From: an uncultured Rhodospirillales bacterium | GTDB lineage: Bacteria > Pseudomonadota > Alphaproteobacteria > CALMVH01 | Reading direction: 5' to 3' | Length of the DNA: 5,819 bases | Assembly (NCBI GenBank): GCA_937873165.1 | Contig: CALMVH010000184.1 | Span: 1 to 5,819, forward strand | Shown here: positions 1 through 5,819 of the stretch, one piece after another | Numbering within the stretch: position 1 is the first letter of the stretch | How the letters are laid out: the number at the start of each line of letters is the position of its first letter | The notes under the pieces: model-generated | What the model saw: the letters and a program-made list of their open reading frames with translations, nothing else | What the model was told of the DNA's origin: nothing | The model's database searches: none | Made by a program: the position numbers and the translations under genes

Positions 1-1
1 T

Positions 2-1438
2 GAGTTCCGCTTGCGCCGCACCGGCCTGTATGGCTGGGTTCACGAGCGCGCCGGGGTTGAGCGCGACGAGAGCGGCAAACCCGTGCGGCTTCTGGGCATC
101 CTGCGCGGCATCGACGAGCGCAAGCATCGGGAAGCGTCTCTCCGCCACAGCGCGCTCTACGACAGCGTCACGGGCCAGTTCAACCGTTCGCGGCTGCTGG
201 ACAGCGTCAACGAGAAACTTCTGCAATCGCGTCGCTATGGCGCGGCGTGCTGCTACTTGGTTCTGGGCCTCGACGGCATCGAGCCTCTTGACGAAAGCAC
301 GCCCGTGCCTTCGTCCGACGATCACATTCTGATCGCCATCAGCCAGCAGATCGAATCCTGCCTGCGCGCCAGCGACGTGATCGGGCGCGTCGGCAAGCGT
401 GAGTTCGGCATCCTGATCACTCATTGCAGCCCGCCCGACCTTGCCGTAATCGCCGAGAAATTGATGGTCCGCTTCCGGGGGCGCGAGCTGCACACGGCCG
501 AGGGACTTTTCGAAGTCCGCATTTCGATCGGCGGCATCCTGCTGCCGGGCTGCGCTCTGACCGGGTTCGACGTGATGAACGGGGCCGAGCATGCGCTCGG
601 CAAGGCTCGTGAAGCAGACGGCGGCACGTTCCACGAGTTTTCATGGCCCGACGATGTCAGCCGCGAGTACCATCAGGCCGTTCCACTGGGTGACCGGATA
701 TTGCTGGCGCTCAAGGACGACCGTATCGAGTTTGCCTTCCAACCCATTGTCGATTCGCACACGGGCGTGCCTGCCTTTTACGAGGCGCTGCTGCGTTTAT
801 GGGACGAGGATCGCAACCTGATCGCAGCCAAGGACTTCATCCCTGCCATCGAAAAACTGGGATACTCGCGCGTGATCGACCGGCGAACGCTCGATCTTGC
901 CATACACGAGCTGTACCGCAGCCCCGATGCCAGGCTGGCGTTGAATATTTCCGGTGTCACCGTGTCCGATCCCGCGTGGCTCCGCAAACTGAACTCGCAT
1001 CTGCGCGGCCGTCCCGACGTCGCGAAACGCCTGACCATCGAGATTACCGAGACGGTGGCGATGAAGGAAATGGCGCAATCCATCCGCTTCGTGAACCAGG
1101 TGCGCAGCCTGGGCTGCAAGGTCGCCCTCGACGATTTCGGGGCCGGATTCATTACGTTCAGGCACCTGAAAACGCTTACGGTCGACGAGGTCAAGATCGA
1201 TGGGGCGCTGATCGTCAACATCGACCAGAACAAGGATAACCAGGCTCTGGTGCGGACATTGGTCGAACTGGCGCGCGCCTTCCGGCTGGAAATCGTGGCG
1301 GAGTTTGTGGAAAAAGAGGAAGAAGCCGCCTTCCTGCGCAATGAAGGCGTGACGTACCTCCAGGGCTATTTTTACGGTAAGCCCAGCTTCGAGCGGCCGT
1401 GGATCGACACACCGGCAGAGCAGGCCATGAGGGCCTGA
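2..1438 (+). CDS. PAS-GGDEF-EAL protein, probable c-di-GMP phosphodiesterase (5' partial)
   Basis: The frame is already open at the left edge, so the N-terminus lies outside the window; residues are numbered here from the TTG at 11. Residues 1-37 look like the end of a PAS/PAC module, finishing in GIDERK. A GGDEF domain follows (about 45-200). It has the DSVTGQFNR entry motif, but GGDEF itself reads GKREF (128-132), and the usual metal-binding Asp appears to be Gly in LGLDGIE. An inhibitory-site-like RASD (119-122) is retained five residues upstream. The EAL domain (about 225-465) keeps its expected catalytic residues: EAL 258-260, Asn312, Glu344 and Glu347, DDFG 374-377, Lys395, Glu431 and Gln451. 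By family knowledge this predicts hydrolysis of c-di-GMP to pGpG, with the dead cyclase domain acting as a regulatory or GTP-binding module. The PAS input ligand is unknown. Whether it is membrane-anchored cannot be seen. Confidence 0.93.
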   Translation, partial: EFRLRRTGLYGWVHERAGVERDESGKPVRLLGILRGIDERKHREASLRHSALYDSVTGQFNRSRLLDSVNEKLLQSRRYGAACCYLVLGLDGIEPLDESTPVPSSDDHILIAISQQIESCLRASDVIGRVGKREFGILITHCSPPDLAVIAEKLMVRFRGRELHTAEGLFEVRISIGGILLPGCALTGFDVMNGAEHALGKAREADGGTFHEFSWPDDVSREYHQAVPLGDRILLALKDDRIEFAFQPIVDSHTGVPAFYEALLRLWDEDRNLIAAKDFIPAIEKLGYSRVIDRRTLDLAIHELYRSPDARLALNISGVTVSDPAWLRKLNSHLRGRPDVAKRLTIEITETVAMKEMAQSIRFVNQVRSLGCKVALDDFGAGFITFRHLKTLTVDEVKIDGALIVNIDQNKDNQALVRTLVELARAFRLEIVAEFVEKEEEAAFLRNEGVTYLQGYFYGKPSFERPWIDTPAEQAMRA

Positions 1439-1545
1439 TAGGGCTATGCGGAACCAGTTTATCAGCTGGAATCAGGCGATGGGGTTGCGTCATCCCGGCG
1501 CGTGACCTAGGTTTAAAAGTATTACGGGTCTTTCCGGCGGTAAAG
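1439..1545 (+). other. Intergenic spacer, possible promoter region of the timA-mltA-smr cluster
   Basis: This is the longest non-coding gap in the window, at 107 bases. Part of it is AT-richer than its surroundings: the stretch around 1511-1525 reads GTTTAAAAGTATTAC, and it is preceded by an 8-base palindrome ACCTAGGT at 1505-1512. That would suit a promoter for the downstream cluster, but no -35/-10 pair with normal spacing stands out. TTGCGT at 1485-1490 lies about 21 bases from TTTAAA at 1512. No strong hairpin followed by a T-run is visible after the EAL gene. Promoter function is inference only. Confidence 0.3.
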
Positions 1546-2217
1546 ATGGACGACGCAACCCTCGAAATTGTTTTCTTTGCCGTTCTGGCGGCGTTCATCT
1601 GCCACCGGCTGTGGTCGGTTCTGGGACGGCGCGACGGTGAAACGCCGCCGGCGCAGCCCGAGCCGTTCACCATACGCGACGCGACCGCGCGCATTCAGCT
1701 GAACCGCCAGCCGCCTGTGTCCTTGCCGCCACCCCAGGCGGTGTTCAATCCTGACGAGCCGATCTCTCTCGATGGCATACTGAAGCAGATCAAGATTGTT
1801 GACCCTTCCTTTGCGGAGCGGGGGTTCCTTGATGGTGCAAAGGCGGCGTTCCGGATGATCGTGGCGGCCTTTGCCGACGGCAATCGCGACGCGTTGAAGC
1901 CGCTCCTGGGGGATGATGTTTACCACACGTTCGATCGCGCCATTAGTGACCGCGCTGCCAATCGAACGACGCTACAAACGACGATTTTGTCCGTCGACTC
2001 ATCGATCGATACGGCTCGTTTGACGGCAAGCGTTGCCCGCATTACGGTTTCGTTCCGGTCGAGCCAGGCCAATATCGTCCGCAGCGCAGAAGGCAGCATT
2101 GTCGATGGCGATCAGAAGCGCCCTGACGAAATGGTGGATATCTGGACATTCGCCCGCGATCTCAGGTCGCGCGATCCCAACTGGACGCTGGTCGAAACGC
2201 GGCATCTTACGGCCTGA
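1546..2217 (+). CDS. timA: Tim44-like (TimA family) membrane-anchored protein
   Basis: This 223-residue protein is read from ATG 1546, which sits five bases after a weak GGCGG ribosome-binding-like site (1536-1540). The frame is open further upstream to 1399, but the ATG directly precedes the expected hydrophobic N-terminus, so the longer version is unlikely. Residues 6-19 form a single membrane segment (LEIVFFAVLAAFIC), followed by RLWSVLGRR, the usual N-terminal pattern of alphaproteobacterial Tim44-like proteins. A proline-rich linker runs over about residues 30-70. The C-terminal Tim44-like domain covers about 90-223, with FLDGAK at 94-99, then an AF..IV.AFA.G helix and a C-terminal VDIWTFARD...W.LVETR signature. 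The family is related to the mitochondrial import-motor subunit Tim44; in bacteria it is an inner-membrane protein or putative adaptor of poorly defined role. It stands immediately before mltA, as is common in this class. Family assignment is strong; the biochemical role is unknown. Confidence 0.9.
   Translation: MDDATLEIVFFAVLAAFICHRLWSVLGRRDGETPPAQPEPFTIRDATARIQLNRQPPVSLPPPQAVFNPDEPISLDGILKQIKIVDPSFAERGFLDGAKAAFRMIVAAFADGNRDALKPLLGDDVYHTFDRAISDRAANRTTLQTTILSVDSSIDTARLTASVARITVSFRSSQANIVRSAEGSIVDGDQKRPDEMVDIWTFARDLRSRDPNWTLVETRHLTA
2088..2093 (+). promoter_or_regulatory. Possible ribosome-binding site for mltA
   Basis: AGAAGG is the only clear Shine-Dalgarno-like stretch near in-frame start codons upstream of the MltA signal peptide. 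It lies 5 bases before TTG 2099 and 11 bases before ATG 2105. It is inside the timA coding region, so using it would require mltA to start well within timA. The match may be chance. Confidence 0.25.
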
Positions 2218-3223
2218 CGCTAGGCTCGTAATCGCCCTACTGTATTGTTTGTCTGGTTGTATCGGCCGAAGCCCTGGCCAGGGAACTCTGCAAGCAGCAG
2301 AGTCCTTTGCCGACCTGCCGGGATGGGGCACAACACCGATCCCGCTTCCTGTAAATGCAATTGGCGGGCTATGTGCCCATTCCGCACCAGGCTTTGCCAA
2401 AGCCTGCGCGGCCTACAAGTCTGCACCGCCCTTGAGTCAGCAAGAGGCGGTACGCTTTATCGAGACTTACTTTCAACCGGTCGCCGTGGAAAACCCCGAC
2501 GGCAATCCAACGGGGCTGTTTACAGGCTATTACCAGCCCGAACTGCCTGGATCCACGACTCGTCACCAGCAGTTCCAGACACCGCTTTATGCCTTGCCTT
2601 CGACAGGGCCACTGCATCCCTCCCGAAGCGAAATCGACAACGGCGCTTTGAACGGCAAGGCGCGGGTATTGGCTTATGTGGATGACCCCGTATCCGCGTT
2701 TTTCATGCAGGTTCAGGGGTCGGGTCTTATCCGGCTGGAGGATGGCTCGACCCTGCCGCTCGCTTATGGCGGCACGAACGGCCTGAGCTATACCGCGATC
2801 GGCCGGACGCTGGTGGCCGATGGATCGATGCAGCCTGCCGACGTGAATGCCGATGCCATCGCGGCGTGGCTGCACCAGCACCCCGACCGCGCGCAAACCG
2901 TCATGGAGCGCAATGCCCGCTACGTTTACTTTAAAAGAACATCCGGCGGTCAGCCGGTAGGGGCGGCAGGGCGAACCTTGGTGCCCGGCATCAGCCTTGC
3001 CGTGGATCCTACCTCCATTCCTCTAGGCTCTATTTTGTGGGTGTCGCTTGATCCCGCAGCGGGTCAGCCCACGTCCCGCCTGATGCTGGCCGATGACAAG
3101 GGCGTTGCCATCACGGGCGCGGTGCGCGGTGATCTGTACCTTGGCACGGGGGCAGAGGCAGGCCGCGAAGCGGGCCTGCTAAAGGCCAAGGGGCGTTACT
3201 GGATCCTGAAGCCAAAGCCATGA
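2105..3223 (+). CDS. mltA: Membrane-bound lytic murein transglycosylase A (MltA), lipoprotein; start uncertain
   Basis: MltA cleaves the MurNAc-GlcNAc bond of peptidoglycan with formation of a 1,6-anhydro end, acting in the periplasm during wall turnover. From ATG 2105 the product is 372 residues, a normal size. A hydrophobic stretch ends in the lipobox LSGC (Cys52, codon 2258-2260), predicting a lipid-anchored outer-membrane enzyme. The MltA domain begins near GLFTGYYQPELPG and includes DPVSAFFMQVQGSG. The C-terminal 3D (barrel) domain contains LAVDPTSIPLG and ADDKGVAITGAVRGD; the second Asp of ADD (Asp331) aligns with the family's catalytic aspartate. The start is problematic: ATG 2105 overlaps timA by 113 bases and gives an unusually long leader, yet no ATG, GTG or TTG occurs between it and TTG 2249, which would remove the signal peptide. 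A rare start codon or a sequence error is possible. Function is secure; the N-terminus is not. Confidence 0.85.
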   Translation: MAIRSALTKWWISGHSPAISGRAIPTGRWSKRGILRPDARLVIALLYCLSGCIGRSPGQGTLQAAESFADLPGWGTTPIPLPVNAIGGLCAHSAPGFAKACAAYKSAPPLSQQEAVRFIETYFQPVAVENPDGNPTGLFTGYYQPELPGSTTRHQQFQTPLYALPSTGPLHPSRSEIDNGALNGKARVLAYVDDPVSAFFMQVQGSGLIRLEDGSTLPLAYGGTNGLSYTAIGRTLVADGSMQPADVNADAIAAWLHQHPDRAQTVMERNARYVYFKRTSGGQPVGAAGRTLVPGISLAVDPTSIPLGSILWVSLDPAAGQPTSRLMLADDKGVAITGAVRGDLYLGTGAEAGREAGLLKAKGRYWILKPKP

Positions 3224-3756
3224 AGCGGCGGTTGCATGAGGATGAAAAAGCCTTATGGCGTGCGGTCACGCACGATGTCCGCCCGAGATCCCCAACAACC
3301 GATCAGCCGCTCGAACAACCCGTTGCGGTATCTGCCCCGACCCCGGTAGTCCAAGCCCTTACATTTCGGCAGTCCAGCAAGGCTGTTGCGACGCTATCCG
3401 CGCCGCTGCCCATGCGGCTGGATCCATTGCTGGAAAAGCGCATCCGGTCTGGCCGGGCAAGGATCGAAGCCCGCCTCGACCTGCATGGAATGACCGAAGC
3501 AGAGGCGCATGAATCCCTTTGCGCCTTTGTTCAATCCTGTTCTGGCATGAACCTGAAGCTGGGGCTTATCATCACCGGCCGGGGCCGCAGCGGCGGGGGC
3601 GTGTTAAAGCGCAACGTGCCGCGCTGGCTTGAAGCCCCGGCGTTGCGCCCGATGATAAAGTCCGTCCACACAGCCTCCGACCGGCATGGCGGCGACGGCG
3701 CGCGTTATGTCCTATTTGTCCAGCGATCCCGCAGCCGATCATTGTTACGGCATTAA
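3220..3756 (+). CDS. Smr/MutS2-type domain protein
   Basis: This is a 178-residue protein with a charged, disordered-looking N-terminal half (KRRLHEDEKALWRAV, then a Pro/Ser/Thr-rich stretch) and a C-terminal Smr domain at about 85-172. The domain shows LDLHG at 86-90, TGRG at 119-122 followed by GGGVLK, and a late HGGDGARYVLF element, all hallmarks of stand-alone Smr proteins. Smr domains in other proteins bind nucleic acid and some act as nucleases; the role of this short proteobacterial version is not settled. It starts with an ATGA overlap on the mltA stop (3220-3223), so its translation is probably coupled to mltA. The timA-mltA-smr order is typical of Alphaproteobacteria. Family assignment is firm, and the start is well supported by the overlap. 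Confidence 0.92.
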   Translation: MKRRLHEDEKALWRAVTHDVRPRSPTTDQPLEQPVAVSAPTPVVQALTFRQSSKAVATLSAPLPMRLDPLLEKRIRSGRARIEARLDLHGMTEAEAHESLCAFVQSCSGMNLKLGLIITGRGRSGGGVLKRNVPRWLEAPALRPMIKSVHTASDRHGGDGARYVLFVQRSRSRSLLRH

Positions 3757-3796
3757 CCATGCGGGAAGAGATTGCATTCTACTACTGACCCCAATC

Positions 3797-5819
3797 ATGC
3801 CAGCTTTATCGCAGATATTTTCATCCACTCTAACACCGCACGGTTATTGCCTGCTCTGGCAGCCCTGGCTGCTGTGGCCAATGGTGGTCTCGGACGCGCT
3901 GATCGCCTTTGCCTATTACTCGATTCCCATGGCGCTTGCCTGGTTCATTGTCCGTAAAAAGGTGGATTTCGGGTGGATTGTCTGGCTGTTCGCCCTGTTC
4001 ATCCTGGCCTGCGGCACCACGCATGTGCTGGACATATGGACTATGTGGCACGCAGACTACTGGTTGTTGACCGTTGTAAAGGCGATCACCGCCCTTGTTT
4101 CGGTCACTGCGGCTGTTTTGCTGTGGCCGCTGGTGCCTAAGCTGCTGGCGCTACCGACGCCTTCCGAGATGCGGAAGGTCAACACCGCGCTGTCCCGGCA
4201 GATTCTGGAGCGCGATACGGCCATGAAAGACCTTCGCGACAGCGAAGTGCGCTTCCGCGACCTGTACAATCGCACACCGGTTCCACTGATCTCCGCCGAC
4301 GAGTCGGGCATGCTGGTGGATGTCAGCGACGCCTGGACTGCCATGCTGGGCTTTTCACGCGAGGACCTTACGGGCCATCACATAACCCTGCACATGTTGC
4401 CGAAATCGGCAGCCCGCCTGCGGGATGAGTTCTGGCCGCTTCTGCTGGCCGAAAGCCGGCTTCGCGAGGTAGAACTGCAATATGTGTGCAGGACCGGCAA
4501 CGTCATCGACATCCTGCTGTCTTCCAGCGTCGAGCGCGATGCGGCGGGACGGTTTGTTCGCGCCTATTCCGTGCTGGTCGATGCCACCGCGCGCAAACAA
4601 GCGGAGCATGCCCTTACCCAGCAGATCGAAGGGAACCGCCGCATCCGCGAGATGCTGCACCAGTCTCAGAAAATGGAGGCTGTCGGGCAGTTGACAGGCG
4701 GGATTGCGCACGATTTCAACAATCTGCTGACGGCGATCAACGGTAACCTCGACCTGCTAGCCCTGCGTACCCGCGACAACGAGCAATCCACGCGAATGAT
4801 CGAGTCGGCCCGCCGCGCTGTACAGCGGGGCGCGGGGCTGACGCGGCAGTTGCTATCGTTTTCACGTCGGCAGGTCCTGCGGCCTGAAACCCTAAGCCTC
4901 AGTTCCCGCTTCGATGCCATGAACACGCTGCTGACCGGTAGCCTGCGCGCCGATATCACCTTCGACACGATCTTCGACCAGAATCTGTGGCGGGTGATGG
5001 TGGACCCCAGCGAGTTCGATCTGGCGGTGATCAACGTGTGCGTCAACGCGCGCGATGCGATGCCAAAGGGTGGAACGCTGTGCGCCCGGGCCAGCAACGT
5101 GACGGTCACCGTACCGCCCGAAGGCAGCGACCTGAAGGGTGACTTCGTGCTGCTTTCGATAGCCGACAGCGGCCTGGGGATCCCCGACGAGGTGCTGGTG
5201 CGGGTGTTCGAGCCATTCTTCACGACCAAGGAGATCGGCAAGGGCACGGGGCTGGGTCTCAGCCAGGTCTACGGGTTCGCCCGGCAGTCCGGCGGCATGG
5301 CTTTCATCGAAAGCCGCGTCGGCATCGGCACAACCGTCAGCCTGTACCTACCCAGCGCCGGATCTGTTGCCCTCCCGGCGCGCGAGCCGCAGGTACCGGA
5401 CCCTGGAGAGCAGGCGCTGGCGGGGACCATCTTGATGGTCGAGGACGACGACGATGTCGCGGTCGCGGCGGAAGGGCTGATCGAGGACATCGGCTTCACG
5501 GTCTATCGCGCCCGCGCCCCCCGGGAAGCCTTGGAATTCCTTGAGAAGGGTGACATATCGTTCGACATCATGTTTTCCGATGTCGTGATGCCTGGTCCGA
5601 TGAACGGCATCGACCTTGCCCGCGAAGTGCAGTTCAAATACCCTGCCTTGCCGATCATCCTGACGACCGGACACAGCCAGGCCGCCGCCGCGGCGTCGGC
5701 CCCTTCGGGGTCGGGCAGCCAAACGGGCGTGTCGCCGTCGGCCAGCGCCAGGAGCAGCGCGGCCGCCGCGGGGCCGAGCGGCGCGGGCCCGGGGGGCAGC
5801 CTCGGCATAGCGACGGCCC
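3797..5819 (+). CDS. Ethylene-receptor-like hybrid sensor histidine kinase (ethylene-binding domain, PAS, HisKA, HATPase, receiver); 3' end disrupted
   Basis: This is read from ATG 3797, the first in-frame ATG after smr; it has no strong ribosome-binding site, and the frame stays open to the right edge. Residues about 25-117 form three membrane helices matching the ethylene-binding domain of plant ETR1: SDALIAFAYYSIP (32-44) and FILACGTTH (68-76). Equivalents of ETR1 Asp25, Tyr32, Ile35, Pro36, Ile62, Cys65 and His69 are Asp33, Tyr40, Ile43, Pro44, Ile69, Cys72 and His76; Lys95 matches Lys91. In ETR1 the Cys and His bind the copper(I) cofactor that holds ethylene. After a helical linker come a PAS domain (about 149-270), a HisKA box with phospho-acceptor His305 (GGIAHDFNN), and a HATPase with N-box Asn417, Asp457 in DSGLG, FEPFF 471-475 and GKGTGLGL 481-488. 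The receiver has acidic Glu549/Asp550, phospho-acceptor Asp595 and Thr623. It ends near residue 628, before the conserved Lys; later residues are foreign sequence read in a chance frame. Ethylene sensing is inferred from residues, not shown. Confidence 0.9.
   Translation, partial: MPALSQIFSSTLTPHGYCLLWQPWLLWPMVVSDALIAFAYYSIPMALAWFIVRKKVDFGWIVWLFALFILACGTTHVLDIWTMWHADYWLLTVVKAITALVSVTAAVLLWPLVPKLLALPTPSEMRKVNTALSRQILERDTAMKDLRDSEVRFRDLYNRTPVPLISADESGMLVDVSDAWTAMLGFSREDLTGHHITLHMLPKSAARLRDEFWPLLLAESRLREVELQYVCRTGNVIDILLSSSVERDAAGRFVRAYSVLVDATARKQAEHALTQQIEGNRRIREMLHQSQKMEAVGQLTGGIAHDFNNLLTAINGNLDLLALRTRDNEQSTRMIESARRAVQRGAGLTRQLLSFSRRQVLRPETLSLSSRFDAMNTLLTGSLRADITFDTIFDQNLWRVMVDPSEFDLAVINVCVNARDAMPKGGTLCARASNVTVTVPPEGSDLKGDFVLLSIADSGLGIPDEVLVRVFEPFFTTKEIGKGTGLGLSQVYGFARQSGGMAFIESRVGIGTTVSLYLPSAGSVALPAREPQVPDPGEQALAGTILMVEDDDDVAVAAEGLIEDIGFTVYRARAPREALEFLEKGDISFDIMFSDVVMPGPMNGIDLAREVQFKYPALPIILTTGHSQAAAAASAPSGSGSQTGVSPSASARSSAAAAGPSGAGPGGSLGIATA
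5672..5690. other. Probable chimeric junction
   Basis: Plus-strand receiver homology runs through IILTTGHSQA (to about 5683), and minus-strand PhnH homology runs back to about 5674. The two overlap in a short GCC-repeat tract that could serve as microhomology. Beyond it, GC content is about 84% (22 A/T in the last 139 bases by hand count), clearly above the kinase body. The cause (assembly, cloning or genuine recombination) cannot be told from the window. Confidence 0.7.
5674..5819 (-). CDS. phnH: Internal fragment of PhnH, carbon-phosphorus lyase subunit (broken at both ends)
   Basis: Read from the right edge on the minus strand, the frame gives AVAMPRLPPGPAPLGP, a run of alanines and leucines, then LADGDTPVWL and finally AAAAAWL. 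This lines up without gaps with the segment of E. coli PhnH around VALHQLKRGWQPLN and LLTLADNDTPVWL (from memory). PhnH is a cytoplasmic part of the PhnGHIJ core complex, which acts with the rest of the pathway to break the C-P bond of alkylphosphonates. Only about 48 of the usual ~190-200 residues are present. The N-terminus is cut by the window edge; after AAAAAWL the expected RFHTGAP-like continuation is replaced by antisense kinase sequence. An in-frame ATG at 5806-5808 is internal, not a true start. Its high GC suggests a different source genome from the rest of the window. Confidence 0.7.

Noticed and set aside
778..1341. Long antisense open frame (187 codons) opposite the EAL domain
   Set aside because: It lies wholly opposite a well-conserved EAL domain, its translation is rich in Arg and Ser with no recognisable motif, and such shadows are expected in GC-rich coding DNA.
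1435..1465. Inverted repeat CTGATA/TATCAG after the EAL gene as a terminator
   Set aside because: The stem is only 6 bases with a 19-base loop and has no following T-run, so it is not a convincing intrinsic terminator.
2249..2257. TTG 2249 as the mltA start
   Set aside because: It would begin inside the lipobox, three codons before the lipidated Cys, and leave the enzyme without an export signal.
3759..3788. Nine-codon open frame (MREEIAFYY) between smr and the kinase as a leader peptide
   Set aside because: It has no ribosome-binding site of its own, no attenuator-like hairpin follows, and an ORF this short is expected by chance.
4666..5247. Antisense open frame (193 codons) opposite the kinase core
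   Set aside because: It is the reverse shadow of the HisKA/HATPase region, whose catalytic boxes are all intact on the + strand; the antisense product has no family-like features.
5684..5818. Ala/Ser/Gly-rich C-terminal tail of the kinase as a real low-complexity extension
   Set aside because: The receiver is cut before its conserved Lys, and the opposite strand of the same bases encodes a gap-free PhnH match, so the + strand tail is a chance reading of foreign sequence.

Overview
The window is GC-rich and coding-dense, with every well-supported gene but one on the + strand. It looks like an alphaproteobacterium, most likely a sphingomonad. The reasons are the Tim44-like (TimA) / MltA / Smr gene order, which is typical of that class, the style of the EAL and histidine kinase sequences, and the tight gene packing. 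The genus cannot be fixed from the sequence alone.

Layout: (1) 2-1438, the 3' part of a PAS-GGDEF-EAL protein. Its GGDEF motif is degraded but its EAL domain is intact, so it is probably a cyclic-di-GMP phosphodiesterase. (2) 1439-1545, a short spacer that could hold the promoter of the next cluster. (3) 1546-3756, a compact envelope cluster: a membrane-anchored Tim44-like protein, the lytic transglycosylase MltA (its start codon is unclear) and a Smr-domain protein whose start overlaps the mltA stop as ATGA. (4) 3797 to the right edge, a hybrid histidine kinase whose N-terminal membrane domain closely matches the ethylene-binding domain of plant ETR1-type receptors, including the copper-ligand Cys and His. 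It continues with PAS, HisKA, HATPase and a receiver domain.

The last ~140 bases do not belong to the kinase. The receiver domain stops before its conserved lysine, GC content jumps to about 84%, and the minus strand reads as an internal piece of PhnH, a subunit of the carbon-phosphorus lyase system. The simplest reading is a chimeric join near 5672-5690, either an assembly or cloning artefact or a real rearrangement. The kinase is therefore incomplete at its C-terminus here.

Functionally, the window combines second-messenger turnover (EAL), inner-membrane and peptidoglycan maintenance (TimA-like, MltA), a nucleic-acid-related Smr protein, and a putative ethylene-responsive two-component sensor that sits 40 bases after smr and may be transcribed with it. 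The ethylene-receptor-like kinase is the most notable element. No CRISPR array, tRNA, rRNA or insertion sequence was seen.
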